Source: DASRJW01 sp964567755
GTDB taxonomy: Bacteria; Krumholzibacteriota; Krumholzibacteriia; G020349025
Length of the DNA stretch: 64,000 nucleotides
NCBI GenBank assembly: GCA_964567755.1
Contig: CAZMNW010000069.1
Location: 80,100-144,099, forward strand
Direction of reading: 5' to 3'
How positions within the stretch are numbered: position 1 is the stretch's first letter; the number at the start of each line of letters is the position of its first letter. A model generated the notes under the pieces. That model saw only the letters and a program-made list of their open reading frames with translations, searched no databases and was not told where the DNA came from. The position numbers and the translations under genes were made by a program. Shown piece by piece: positions 50,494 to 59,117 of this stretch.

Positions 50494-51127
50494 AATCCAC
50501 CGTACCGGAATACTCGAGAAGATCCAGATCGATGCGCCAGCTTCCTGCCTTGCCGATCATGCCGCTGAACGCGCCACGATCCAGTACGCTGTGTGCGAAC
50601 ACTTCCTCCCCGCTCGCATCGACGATGTGGACCATGGCTTTGCCGCTGGTCGGTGCCGATGCCTGATTCAGGGTCACCTGTGCAGCATCATTTTTCCATA
50701 GATAGGACAGCCTGGCAGTGCAGTCCACGACGGCGGCCGAACGGAATTCGAACTTCTCCGCAGCGAGCTGCACGTTCAAACTTTCCAGAAATTTCAACGC
50801 TTCCTTGCGCGAGCCGAGAACGTTGAGGGTGCGCACCAGCCACATGACCACGAGAACGTTGTGGATGCGCTTGTCGACGTCGCACAGGTAGAGCGCCGCA
50901 CCATTTCGGAAGGCATGTGCTTGCACGCCGACAAGCGACCCAATTGGCCGGCTCAACAGGAACTCGGTCGCTCCAAGATCGATGAGGATCTTTTTCTTGC
51001 CGTGCTGCACCAACTCGCGCAGCTTCGATTCCAGGCCGTCCGCCCCTTCGGCGCTGATCAGCCCGGAAGGTCCTGGATGGGGCTTGACGATCGTCACGTC
51101 CCCTTGTGTCGAGATCTCGATTCGCAT
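50474..51127 (-). CDS. STAS-domain protein (anti-sigma-factor-antagonist-like)
   Basis: 217 residues. ATG 51127 has GGGGAG at correct spacing, so it is preferred over ATG 51133. Residues 1-110 are a STAS fold: RIEISTQGDVTIVKPHPGPS, GKKKILIDLGATEFLLSRPI (with Ser in the DSSG-loop position) and GAALYLCDVDKRIHNVL. Residues ~120-217 form a beta-rich extension (VHIVDASGEEVFAHSVLDRG) not usual in SpoIIAA/RsbV. Its 3' end overlaps the GHKL-APH gene. An AT-rich patch (GATATTAACTATAC, 51174-51187) upstream is the likely promoter region. Confidence 0.8.
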   Translation of the reverse strand: MRIEISTQGDVTIVKPHPGPSGLISAEGADGLESKLRELVQHGKKKILIDLGATEFLLSRPIGSLVGVQAHAFRNGAALYLCDVDKRIHNVLVVMWLVRTLNVLGSRKEALKFLESLNVQLAAEKFEFRSAAVVDCTARLSYLWKNDAAQVTLNQASAPTSGKAMVHIVDASGEEVFAHSVLDRGAFSGMIGKAGSWRIDLDLLEYSGTVDFTIHQA

Positions 51128-51253
51128 GCTCATCTCCCCGGAATACGAACCACACCGCGAGAGACCCGGTTTGATATTAACTATACGGGAACACCCGAAA
51201 GGTTGGCTTCCGAGGCGGGACTCTACGTGTTTCTACGCAGAACCTTGGCCTCG

Positions 51254-52402
51254 TCACTGGAGCGCTCGATTGAGGATAAGCTCGAGGATCTTGTGCGACT
51301 CGAACCAGGTTGCCGCGATGTCTCGTGCCGCAGCGCAGTGCGCGTCGAAATGTTCGTCCACCGAGTCGATGGCGGCCGCGGCCTCGGCGCTGGTGGAAAC
51401 ACAAACAAGGCCTTCGCCATTGGCAATCGACCGGTTCGTCCCGGTGTCCTGGATCACGACGGGCTTGCCGCTCGCCAGGTAGCACACCGTTCGGTCGCTG
51501 ATCCAACCCGTTCGTTTCAGAACGTAAAAGGGCTTGGCGCAGCCGAATTCACCGCGTGACGACTGGATGTAGTTTCGGTACATCTCCGGAGACGCCGCGA
51601 CGTCTCGGGCCGCCCGCACTTGCCACCCATGGCGTACGAGCAGGTCGCGGTCGCTCGCGTCGGGATCGCCAGGGCCCAGGTCCAAGGCTAGCTCGAGGGC
51701 CGCATGCGTGTGGCGCGGCATCTCGAGGAAACGCAGGAATGACGCACGCTTCGTGTTTTCGAACAACGTCGTTCCATCTTGAATCCATTCCTCGCCAGAC
51801 CAGCCCGAGACCGTCGTGAACGCCGCGTGGCGCGGCGCGCCCACGACCGGCCAGAGATCGAGACACACAGGCGGACGAATGTGCATCCACGGCAGACCGC
51901 AGTCCGGGAACCCGGCTTGCTCGGTGCCCACGGTCTCGCCAATGGTGAAATAATGATCGTGCGGAAAGACCGTGATCTGCCCCGCGCTCATCCAGAACTG
52001 CAGCAGGCCCGGGTCGATGTCGACGAGAGCCGTGCGCCGGAAGAGTGACAGCATTTCCGCGCCCATGTCGTAGCGGAAGTTGAGGAGCAGATCGGCGCTC
52101 TTGCACACGGCTTCCCCGCGTGACGCCGGCACGTTGAGGAACGTGTACGGAAGACCGCCTTCGCGCGTTTCCTCGTAGATCAGCAATCGGTCTGCGAGAC
52201 CGAACGCCGCCAAGCGTTGGCGGAGGTGCTCGCAGAGTTCGCGGTCTTTCACGAGGTCACCGGTCGATTCGAACTTTTCGAGCCAGTACACCTCGCAGTC
52301 ATGCTGCAAGAAGCCCTGGACGTACTGCATGTAGGCCCAGAAGTGACCGCCGCCGGTTGGAAAGTTGGCGACGCGTGTGGGGGCAACGACGATCGTGTGC
52401 AT
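51254..52402 (-). CDS. GT-B-type glycosyltransferase-like protein
   Basis: 382 residues; ATG 52402 follows the upstream kinase stop by seven bases. N-terminal half: IVVAPTRVANFPTGGGHFW, a Gly-rich acceptor loop, with FENTKRASFLRFLEMPRHTH in the linker region. C-terminal half: SRGEFGCAKPFYVLKRTGWI and SDRTVCYLASGKPVVIQDTG, which match the donor-binding end of bacterial GT1/GT4-like proteins (Glyco_trans_1_2 type). No signal peptide. Last gene of the minus-strand glycoconjugate operon; its role is probably sugar addition to the phosphorylated or exported product. Confidence 0.75.
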   Translation of the reverse strand: MHTIVVAPTRVANFPTGGGHFWAYMQYVQGFLQHDCEVYWLEKFESTGDLVKDRELCEHLRQRLAAFGLADRLLIYEETREGGLPYTFLNVPASRGEAVCKSADLLLNFRYDMGAEMLSLFRRTALVDIDPGLLQFWMSAGQITVFPHDHYFTIGETVGTEQAGFPDCGLPWMHIRPPVCLDLWPVVGAPRHAAFTTVSGWSGEEWIQDGTTLFENTKRASFLRFLEMPRHTHAALELALDLGPGDPDASDRDLLVRHGWQVRAARDVAASPEMYRNYIQSSRGEFGCAKPFYVLKRTGWISDRTVCYLASGKPVVIQDTGTNRSIANGEGLVCVSTSAEAAAAIDSVDEHFDAHCAAARDIAATWFESHKILELILNRALQ

Positions 52403-52409
52403 TTCGAGA

Positions 52410-53486
52410 TCACCCGTCGATTGCCAGAACCGGCCCGAGCTGGTCGAACCAGCTCTCCACCTCGGCGAGACGAGCGACGGCCCATCCGGCACCGTGGTCG
52501 AGGAATGCCAGGGCGGGCCAAAGCACGGCGCTCACCAGGCGCGCTGTTTCCGCGCTTGCGAACAATGCATTGAGCGTGGAGTGGTCCGGCAACCGCCAGC
52601 CGGCCTGAGCCACCTGTTCGGCGTAGGACGCGAGGATCCCGTTGCGCTCGCGCAGCGGAAAACGCAACAACAGGGCCGAGAGATCATAGCTCGCGTAGCC
52701 AACGCCGGCGTGATCCCAGTCGATGAAGCGCACGGGCAAGTCTGCGGCCGAGGGCATCCCGAAGATATTGCACGTCCACAGATCTCCGTGCAGCAGCACC
52801 TCGGGTCCCCCGTGCTCGAGGAGAACTCGCGTGCGGTCCGGTTCTTCAGCGCGGAGCACACACAACCGTTCGAGCAAACGGTCGAACAGCAGCCGTTGGC
52901 TCTGGTCTAAATCGGACGCCCGGGAGCGGATCTCGGCCAAAGCGCGCCAGGAATCCGCAATGCCCGCGCGCAAGAAACCAGCGCCGAGATCCACACCGAA
53001 CTCACGACACTCGCCGAGGAACCCGCATGTCGCGGAACGCACGTGGAGTCGAGCGAGCAGCTGGACAGCGGCTAGAATCTGCCCTGCGTCGGGTTTTTGG
53101 GCGTCCAGTGCCTGCGGCCCGAGATCCTCGTAGACATGCCAGATGCATTCCCCCCCGGGCGCGGCGGCGACGCCGAGAAGAGGTGAACCGTGCGCGCTGA
53201 GGCCGAGCTGTGGCAACCATCGCCGTAGAACTAGTTGTTCGCGATGGGCGCGATCGAGGGGCAAGCGCTTGAGGATGAGGGACCGCTCGACGTCATCGAT
53301 CACGAAACGCGCGCGATGTACGCGGGATCGCCAAATCATTCGGTCTTCGACGAAGCGTGCGCTGGCGATGGGTCGCAGGAGCTCTGCCAACACCGCGCGC
53401 AGCTCCGGCACGCCAGACGGGTCGGCCGCGCGGAGAAGGTGGTCCAATTCGAAAATGGCCGGAGTTTCGTGCGCTGCCGTACTCAT
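52410..53486 (-). CDS. APH/choline-kinase-family phosphotransferase, copy A
   Basis: 358 residues. The catalytic Brenner loop is intact: VLLHGDLWTCNIFG (HGDxxxxN), followed by the metal-binding VRFIDWDHAGVGYASYDLSA. The N lobe has RSLILKRLPLDRAHREQ (ATP Lys). It should phosphorylate a small hydroxylated molecule (sugar, choline-like or aminoglycoside-like). It lies between a paralogous kinase gene upstream and the glycosyltransferase gene downstream. Its 5' end is part of a triplicated start-codon repeat. Confidence 0.88.
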   Translation of the reverse strand: MSTAAHETPAIFELDHLLRAADPSGVPELRAVLAELLRPIASARFVEDRMIWRSRVHRARFVIDDVERSLILKRLPLDRAHREQLVLRRWLPQLGLSAHGSPLLGVAAAPGGECIWHVYEDLGPQALDAQKPDAGQILAAVQLLARLHVRSATCGFLGECREFGVDLGAGFLRAGIADSWRALAEIRSRASDLDQSQRLLFDRLLERLCVLRAEEPDRTRVLLEHGGPEVLLHGDLWTCNIFGMPSAADLPVRFIDWDHAGVGYASYDLSALLLRFPLRERNGILASYAEQVAQAGWRLPDHSTLNALFASAETARLVSAVLWPALAFLDHGAGWAVARLAEVESWFDQLGPVLAIDG

Positions 53487-53556
53487 CTATTTCGTGCCTT
53501 CATCCCGGCAGCCGTACCCATCTAGTCGTGCCGACGCCTGCGCTGCCGTATTCATG
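53471..53556 (-). repeat. Three tandem copies of a start-codon-containing ~34-bp repeat
   Basis: On the minus strand, ATGAATACGGCAGC begins at 53555, ATGGGTACGGCTGC at 53521 and ATGAGTACGGCAGC at 53486 (the start used by kinase A). The second and third are preceded by TAG, and the spacings are 34 and 35 bases. It looks like a local duplication of the translation start, giving a 22-codon ORF ahead of the gene. Confidence 0.6.
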
Positions 53557-53557
53557 G

Positions 53558-54718
53558 TCACGGCTCCCGAGTCCGGCACGAAGCGTCCTTCGGCCATCCA
53601 ATGTCGCGAAAGGCCGCGCCGACACGTTGCTCGAAAATGCGCATGTTATCCAACGTCGCATGCACTCCCTTGCCCTCGCACTTGAGCGCTTCCCAGTGCA
53701 CCGCGGCCAGACCTCCGCGCAATAGGTCGCCGACACGAGTCACTTGGCGAAACGTCTCGATGCGGAGTTGCGGCCAATGCGGTGCCACCAGAGCGTGATA
53801 AAGATCCAGATTCATGTCGCGCAGATCCACGGCCGGCACACCCCAACCTGCGACCTCCCAGTCGAAGGCGAGAAGCTGCGCTGTCTCGTCGCTCCCACGC
53901 ACGCGTACGTTCCGCGGGGCGAAATCGCCGTGCACGAGAGCCCATGGAACCTCCCGGCAACAGGCAACGATGTCCGGCCAGCACGACTCGGCATGATCGA
54001 GCCAGGTCAGAACCTCGTCGAGCGTCGTGTGGTCGGCAGCGGAGAAGACCGGATTTCCACGAATGCGTTGGATCGCAGCACGCGCCGCGTGTAAATGGCC
54101 GAGATAATGCGCCGGCCCGCGGTCCGGGAGCCGCGATGCATCCGCGAGCGCCGATGACGAGGTGTGCAACGCCGCCAGCCAGCGGGTGGCGAGCTCACGC
54201 TGTCCAGTGGCGGCAGGATCGAATGGGTTCCCCTCTGCGTCGCCGAGAAACAGCCAGGAAAACTCGTCGTCCGCCGCGCTGGCAGTGATTTCGAAGCGCG
54301 GACTCGAGATCCGCGGATCCGAACCGCCAGTGTGGCCGTTGGGTTCCAAACTCGAGAGTGACGTCCCGGCCGAGGCGGCGAGGCCGCATGGCTCCGTGCT
54401 CGCGACGGGCCCTTCGATCGCATCGGCAAAACCATAGTACTGCGTGCTCACGATCGGCAGCCTTCGCAGCACGTGATAGACCTCGCGCTCGACAATGGCG
54501 GAAGATCTAAGCGCATGCTTGGCGATGACGTCGCCACCGTCGCGGCCGACACCGACCAGCCGATAGACAATCGACTTGCTGCGTCGGCGCAGCATTTCGA
54601 GCCGTCGTGGCACGGCCGGCACGAATCCGTCGGCCTCGTATTCCAGCGACCGCCACGCTCGCACGGCCGGTTGTTCGGAGATCCGCGTGGTGATGACCTC
54701 GACTTCATCGCGCGCCAT
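53558..54718 (-). CDS. APH-family phosphotransferase, copy B
   Basis: 386 residues; ATG 54718 lies one base after the ABC transporter stop. N lobe: IVYRLVGVGRDGGDVIAKHA (ATP-binding Lys) and AIVEREVYHVLRRLPIVSTQ. The catalytic loop WALVHGDFAPRNVRV and metal-site LLAFDWEVAGWGVPAVDLRD are intact. Relative to copy A it has a ~50-residue insert (SEPNG-type low-complexity loop near residue 130). It is a probable active small-molecule kinase; substrate unknown. Tight packing with the ABC exporter gene suggests it modifies the exported molecule or its precursor. Confidence 0.87.
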   Translation of the reverse strand: MARDEVEVITTRISEQPAVRAWRSLEYEADGFVPAVPRRLEMLRRRSKSIVYRLVGVGRDGGDVIAKHALRSSAIVEREVYHVLRRLPIVSTQYYGFADAIEGPVASTEPCGLAASAGTSLSSLEPNGHTGGSDPRISSPRFEITASAADDEFSWLFLGDAEGNPFDPAATGQRELATRWLAALHTSSSALADASRLPDRGPAHYLGHLHAARAAIQRIRGNPVFSAADHTTLDEVLTWLDHAESCWPDIVACCREVPWALVHGDFAPRNVRVRGSDETAQLLAFDWEVAGWGVPAVDLRDMNLDLYHALVAPHWPQLRIETFRQVTRVGDLLRGGLAAVHWEALKCEGKGVHATLDNMRIFEQRVGAAFRDIGWPKDASCRTREP

Positions 54719-54719
54719 C

Positions 54720-56474
54720 TCAGCTCTCCACCGGTGAGGAAGGTGCGAGAACCTGCACGCGGCCATCGTCTTCGAACTGAAGCAAGAGATCGCAGCCCTT
54801 CAACGTGCCCAAGCGGTGCGCGACCATGAACGTCGTGCGTCCATGCATGAGGCGCTCGAGTGCGTCGAGAATGCTGGCCTCGGTGCGCAGATCGACGGAG
54901 CTCGTCGGCTCGTCGAGAAGCAGGATGGGCGCATCCTTGAGAAAGGCGCGTGCGAGCGCAATGCGCTGGCGCTCACCGCCCGAGAGGCGCATGCCGCGCT
55001 CGCCCACCGATGTCGCGTACCCTTCCGGCAACCCGGCGATGAAGTCGTGGACGTTGGCAGCGCGCGCTGCGGCGATGATCTCTTCGCTGCTCGCATCGGC
55101 ACGGGCGTAGGCAATGTTCTCCGCGATGCTCGTCGAAAACAGCACCGGCTCTTGCAAGACGATGGCGAACTGATGGCGCAAGTCAGCGACTTTGTAGTCG
55201 CGCACGTCGACGCCATCCAAGAGAACTCGCCCCGACGCCGGATCGAAGAACCGAGTCAACAAGTGCAGGGTCGTGCTCTTCCCCGCTCCAGTCCGACCGG
55301 CGATACCGACGCGAAGACCCGGGGTGACCTCGAAGGACACGTCTTGCAACACCGGTCGATCCGACCCGTAGCCGAACGTGACGTTGTCGAAAGCAATGGC
55401 ACCGCGGGCTCGGGTGAGCGCACGTGCACGTGCGCTCTCCGGCACGTCGCTCGGCTCGTCGAGAAGCGCGAAAGCGCGCTCGGCGCTGGCCAGGTGCGAC
55501 TGCAGGCTCGCGATCTTGCGCGAAATCGTTTTCAGGGGATCATAGAGCTGGGTCAGGTAGCCCATGACGAGGAGCAGCTCGCCCAAGAGCAGCTCACCGT
55601 TCAGAACATGTCGTACGCCGATGAAGAGCGTCGCGGCGGCCCCGACCGCGGTGGTCACACCGACCAACAGGCCCAGTGCACCCTGCGCGGCCGCCAGACG
55701 GATCCGCTCCTGCATCCCGAGCCGGGAGGTGCCGACGAATCGCGCCTGTTCGCGATCTTCCTGGCCGAAGGCCTTGACCACACGCAGAGCAGACAACACC
55801 TCGTACACCACACCTTGGGCGCGACTTTCGAGATGCTTGGCCGCATGCGCGCGCCGGCGTAAATTGGTGCGGTAGAATCGCGCCAGGACGAACAGAGCCG
55901 GGGCGATCGCCACTGCCACCACGCACAACTGCCAATCGAGCCGAGCGATGACGTAGAGCATCGCGCCGAGCGTCACACTGGAAGTAATGAATGGAATAGC
56001 GCCATCGATGGCGATGTGTTGAATGGAGATCGTGTCCTGTTGAATGCGGTACGCCGCGTCCGACGCGCCGCGCTTGTCGTGGAAGACGAATGACAACCGT
56101 TGCACGCGTTGGAATAGCCGCGCGCGAAAGTCCTGCACCAACCGTTCCGCGGTATAGGTGCGCAACACCATGGCGAGCATGGATTGAAGTTGGGCGAGGA
56201 ACGCCACGCCGAGGACCAGCGCGACCGCGAACCCGAGGAGCGCGGCGCGAGAGGCGGTCAGAGCTGCCGGCAATGCGCGCTGCAGGATCCCGGGCACGGG
56301 CTCGGAACCGATCACACAATCCACGACGATCTTGAGTGGCACCGGTGCGAGCAACGCGAGCGGCGTCGACATCAACCCCAGGAGGAACAAGACCATGATG
56401 TGCGGCAAAAAGGGTCGCGCCTGCCAGAGGAGCCGGCGGTAGATGGCAAGATCCGTGGCTTTCGTCTCCGGCAT
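54720..56474 (-). CDS. ABC exporter, fused membrane and ATPase domains (MsbA-like)
   Basis: 584 residues; ATG 56474 is chosen over the longer frame. About six membrane helices in residues 20-310 (IMVLFLLGLMSTPLALLAPV and others) are followed by the ATPase: VGIAGRTGAGKSTTLHLL (Walker A), the Q-loop FAIVLQEPVLFS, MRLSGGERQRIALARAFL (signature), ILLLDEPTSSVD (Walker B) and MVAHRLGTL (H-loop). A half-transporter of the type that flips lipids, lipid-linked sugars or secondary metabolites as a homodimer. It lies between the GH2-GT2 fusion and the kinase genes. Confidence 0.95.
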   Translation of the reverse strand: MPETKATDLAIYRRLLWQARPFLPHIMVLFLLGLMSTPLALLAPVPLKIVVDCVIGSEPVPGILQRALPAALTASRAALLGFAVALVLGVAFLAQLQSMLAMVLRTYTAERLVQDFRARLFQRVQRLSFVFHDKRGASDAAYRIQQDTISIQHIAIDGAIPFITSSVTLGAMLYVIARLDWQLCVVAVAIAPALFVLARFYRTNLRRRAHAAKHLESRAQGVVYEVLSALRVVKAFGQEDREQARFVGTSRLGMQERIRLAAAQGALGLLVGVTTAVGAAATLFIGVRHVLNGELLLGELLLVMGYLTQLYDPLKTISRKIASLQSHLASAERAFALLDEPSDVPESARARALTRARGAIAFDNVTFGYGSDRPVLQDVSFEVTPGLRVGIAGRTGAGKSTTLHLLTRFFDPASGRVLLDGVDVRDYKVADLRHQFAIVLQEPVLFSTSIAENIAYARADASSEEIIAAARAANVHDFIAGLPEGYATSVGERGMRLSGGERQRIALARAFLKDAPILLLDEPTSSVDLRTEASILDALERLMHGRTTFMVAHRLGTLKGCDLLLQFEDDGRVQVLAPSSPVES

Positions 56475-56537
56475 GATTTTCTTCGATCCTCCACTCCAAG
56501 ACAGCCGACCCAACACCCACACCACCACCGTGACCCG

Positions 56538-59117
56538 CTAGCGCTGGACCGCCGCCGCGCGCGCTGCCGCGAGTGCCGCCTGCGCGCGTGCCGCGTCGCT
56601 CACCGCACCCGTCGTGAGCCAGAGTGCGAGCAACATCAGGCCAACAGCGCTCACGGGAGCGCCGTCCTTGGCTGCGAGAAGCGCAACGACGGCGATGCTG
56701 CCCGCGAGAGCCAGGACACGCGTGGAAGGGCGCATCCACGCACGGAACCGCAACATCTGTTTGCCCGCGCCGTGCTCCTCGACAGCAAAGCGCACCCGCG
56801 CGCCTCCGAACAAGCCACCCCGCACCTCGAGATCCCAATCATCGTATTCACCGCCGCGACAGACGATGGACCCGGCGCCGAGGAGCGCTGCGTGCATCGC
56901 TTCGAGCCGCTCGATCGGCGCCTTCCAAGTTTCTCGCCAGTCCGAATCCTGCTGTTGGAGGCGCCACAGCCGTTGCTCTGTCCCTCGCCGGCGCCACGGC
57001 GTCAACCCATGGCGCAAGCGTCCGACGAGACGCGCCATCGGTTGCAGCAGATGCAAGAACATCGTGAGCGCGAAGAGCCGCAGGCGCATGAACATCGTCA
57101 GTGGTCGGGTCGTGAACTTGGATCGCGCCGCCGAGAGCGCCGCCTGACCGATACAAAGACCCACGGCGACCGCAAGAAACGGCAGAAGCAAAAGCAGCGG
57201 TCGCCATTCGATGCCAAGGAGCGCCAGCCCGGCGAGCAGCCCGACGACCATGGTCCACTCCGGCATGAGCGGCAGCTGCAGGAACGTGCTCGGGGTGCGT
57301 TGATACAAGGACTGAAATGGTGCCGTGCCCCAAACGCCGCGATAAATGCGCCCGCCGAGAGCCCCGAGCGACAAAGTGAAGCCACGACCATAGAGCTGCC
57401 CACGCCACGTCACGTGCCCGGCGGCGTTGTAACGCTGCGGCCACTTGGCTTCGAGCAGCGCTTCTGCTTTGCCGTAGCCGCGTTGTTGCTTCCAGTACGT
57501 ACGCACCGAATTGCGCCGATGGTGCCAGACCACGGCCGCGGGGGCGAAGCCGATGACGCCACCGTTCTCCTGTAGCCGCCAACAGAGATCGACATCGTCT
57601 CCGGCCGCGCGGTAGATCGGATCGAAGCCTTGGATCTCGCGCAAGGCCGCGCGGCGAAATGCCATGTTGCAACCGGGGATGTGCTCGGCGACTCGATCGT
57701 CGAGCAGCACTTGCACCGGCCCGCCCGGAGCATTGGCAACACAGTCGGCGATGCTCCCGTCCCCGGGGGGTGGAAGATTCGGTCCACCGACGCCAACGAA
57801 GCCGCGTGGGGAATCTGCTGCCCCAGTTCCTGCGCTGTTCCGAAATGCCAGAGCCAAATAGCGCAGCCAGTGCGGATCGGGATACGCGTCGTCGTCAGTG
57901 TAGGCCACGATGTCGCCGTGCGCCGCCGCGCAGCCGGTGTTGCGTGCGCTGCTCAGCCCGCGGTTTTCGCTGCTGATGAGCTCGAACGGATATGCCGCAA
58001 CGATCTGTGGCGTGCGGTCCGTCGAACCATCGTTGACGACGATGACTTCATAATCGGGATAGTCGAGCTTTTGCAATGCTTCCATCGTGTCGCGAATGGT
58101 GGCGCTGCCGTTGAAGCTGCAGACGACGACGGAGATCTTGGGCCAGCTATCGATGTGGGCGAACGGATTTTCGGCATAGGCGCGCTGCACCGCCGCGAGC
58201 GCCGGCTTGGGCGTGCGATCGCGCCGCGTGAGGCCGAAGTCCCAGTCCTCGATGTCGAAGCCGCCGCAAAACCAGTCATCGGTCCAGCCGAACACGAACG
58301 TGCCGCAACAGCCCGATTCCATCGCGCTTTGCACTTGCCAGCCGATGCTCTCCGCTTGGCGCTCTTCGCCATGCCGCCGGCTGTCGAGGCCGATTTCGGC
58401 GATCAGAAGTGGCCGATCATCGCAGAGGTTGTGCAGACGCGCCAGGTACGCGTCGAGTTTGTCGCGCGATTCGAGATAAACGTTGAAGCAGACGAAGTCC
58501 AAGAACGGCAGCCGCAGGTACTCCGTTGTTGGAAAGTTGACGTAGGTGACGAGCGCCGTCGGGTCCTCGCTCTTGGCGATGCGGTACAGCCGATACAGGA
58601 ACCTCTCGATGCGTTTCGCCCCGTGCCAGCGCACCAGGCTCTGCGGAATCTCGTTGCCGATGGAGTAACAGAGAAGCGCCGGATGGCCGGCGAGGCTGCG
58701 CACGGCGGAGCGCACGGTGCGCTCGATGTTGCGCCGCCTATCCGGTTCATCGAGAAAGGTGACGAACTGCTCCCACCACAGCCCCACCATGACGCGCAGC
58801 CCGTGTTCTTGCGCCAGATCGAGCAGCCACCGGGGCGGCAGCGTGTAGGTTCGCACGGCATTGATGCCGTTCTCTGCCATGCGTTCGAAGTCCTGCTTCA
58901 CCTGCGCTGGTTTCGGCAGCAAGTGCCCGTCGGCATCGGGTCGGAAAGTCCCGTAGGTGACGCCGCGCACCCAAAGCTTCTCCTCACCGACGAACAGGAA
59001 CTTGCCGCGCACGGTCGGACGTGCGTCCACCTGCGCTCGAAGTGCAGTCGGTGCAACGCCCGATGGCCCGGCTTGCGGTACCGGAATGTCGAAGGTTGGC
59101 GCGCGACCGGAATTCAT
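56538..59117 (-). CDS. GH2-like TIM-barrel fused to membrane GT2 glycosyltransferase
   Basis: 859 residues from ATG 59117, overlapping galE as ATGA. Residues ~35-310 are a GH2-family-like (beta-glucuronidase/galactosidase type) barrel: VRGVTYGTFRPDADGHLLPK, LLCYSIGNEIPQSLVRW (acid/base Glu of the NE motif) and RPLLIAEIGLDSR (candidate nucleophile Glu). Residues ~325-560 are a GT-A glycosyltransferase: ISVVVCSFNGSATIRDTMEA, VIVVNDGSTDRTPQ, DIVAYTDDDAYPDPHWL (DxD-type), AGDDVDLCWRLQENG. Membrane helices follow near residues 620-720 and 800-845. The fusion suggests a synthesizing and trimming or transferring enzyme at the inner membrane. Confidence 0.88.
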   Translation of the reverse strand: MNSGRAPTFDIPVPQAGPSGVAPTALRAQVDARPTVRGKFLFVGEEKLWVRGVTYGTFRPDADGHLLPKPAQVKQDFERMAENGINAVRTYTLPPRWLLDLAQEHGLRVMVGLWWEQFVTFLDEPDRRRNIERTVRSAVRSLAGHPALLCYSIGNEIPQSLVRWHGAKRIERFLYRLYRIAKSEDPTALVTYVNFPTTEYLRLPFLDFVCFNVYLESRDKLDAYLARLHNLCDDRPLLIAEIGLDSRRHGEERQAESIGWQVQSAMESGCCGTFVFGWTDDWFCGGFDIEDWDFGLTRRDRTPKPALAAVQRAYAENPFAHIDSWPKISVVVCSFNGSATIRDTMEALQKLDYPDYEVIVVNDGSTDRTPQIVAAYPFELISSENRGLSSARNTGCAAAHGDIVAYTDDDAYPDPHWLRYLALAFRNSAGTGAADSPRGFVGVGGPNLPPPGDGSIADCVANAPGGPVQVLLDDRVAEHIPGCNMAFRRAALREIQGFDPIYRAAGDDVDLCWRLQENGGVIGFAPAAVVWHHRRNSVRTYWKQQRGYGKAEALLEAKWPQRYNAAGHVTWRGQLYGRGFTLSLGALGGRIYRGVWGTAPFQSLYQRTPSTFLQLPLMPEWTMVVGLLAGLALLGIEWRPLLLLLPFLAVAVGLCIGQAALSAARSKFTTRPLTMFMRLRLFALTMFLHLLQPMARLVGRLRHGLTPWRRRGTEQRLWRLQQQDSDWRETWKAPIERLEAMHAALLGAGSIVCRGGEYDDWDLEVRGGLFGGARVRFAVEEHGAGKQMLRFRAWMRPSTRVLALAGSIAVVALLAAKDGAPVSAVGLMLLALWLTTGAVSDAARAQAALAAARAAAVQR

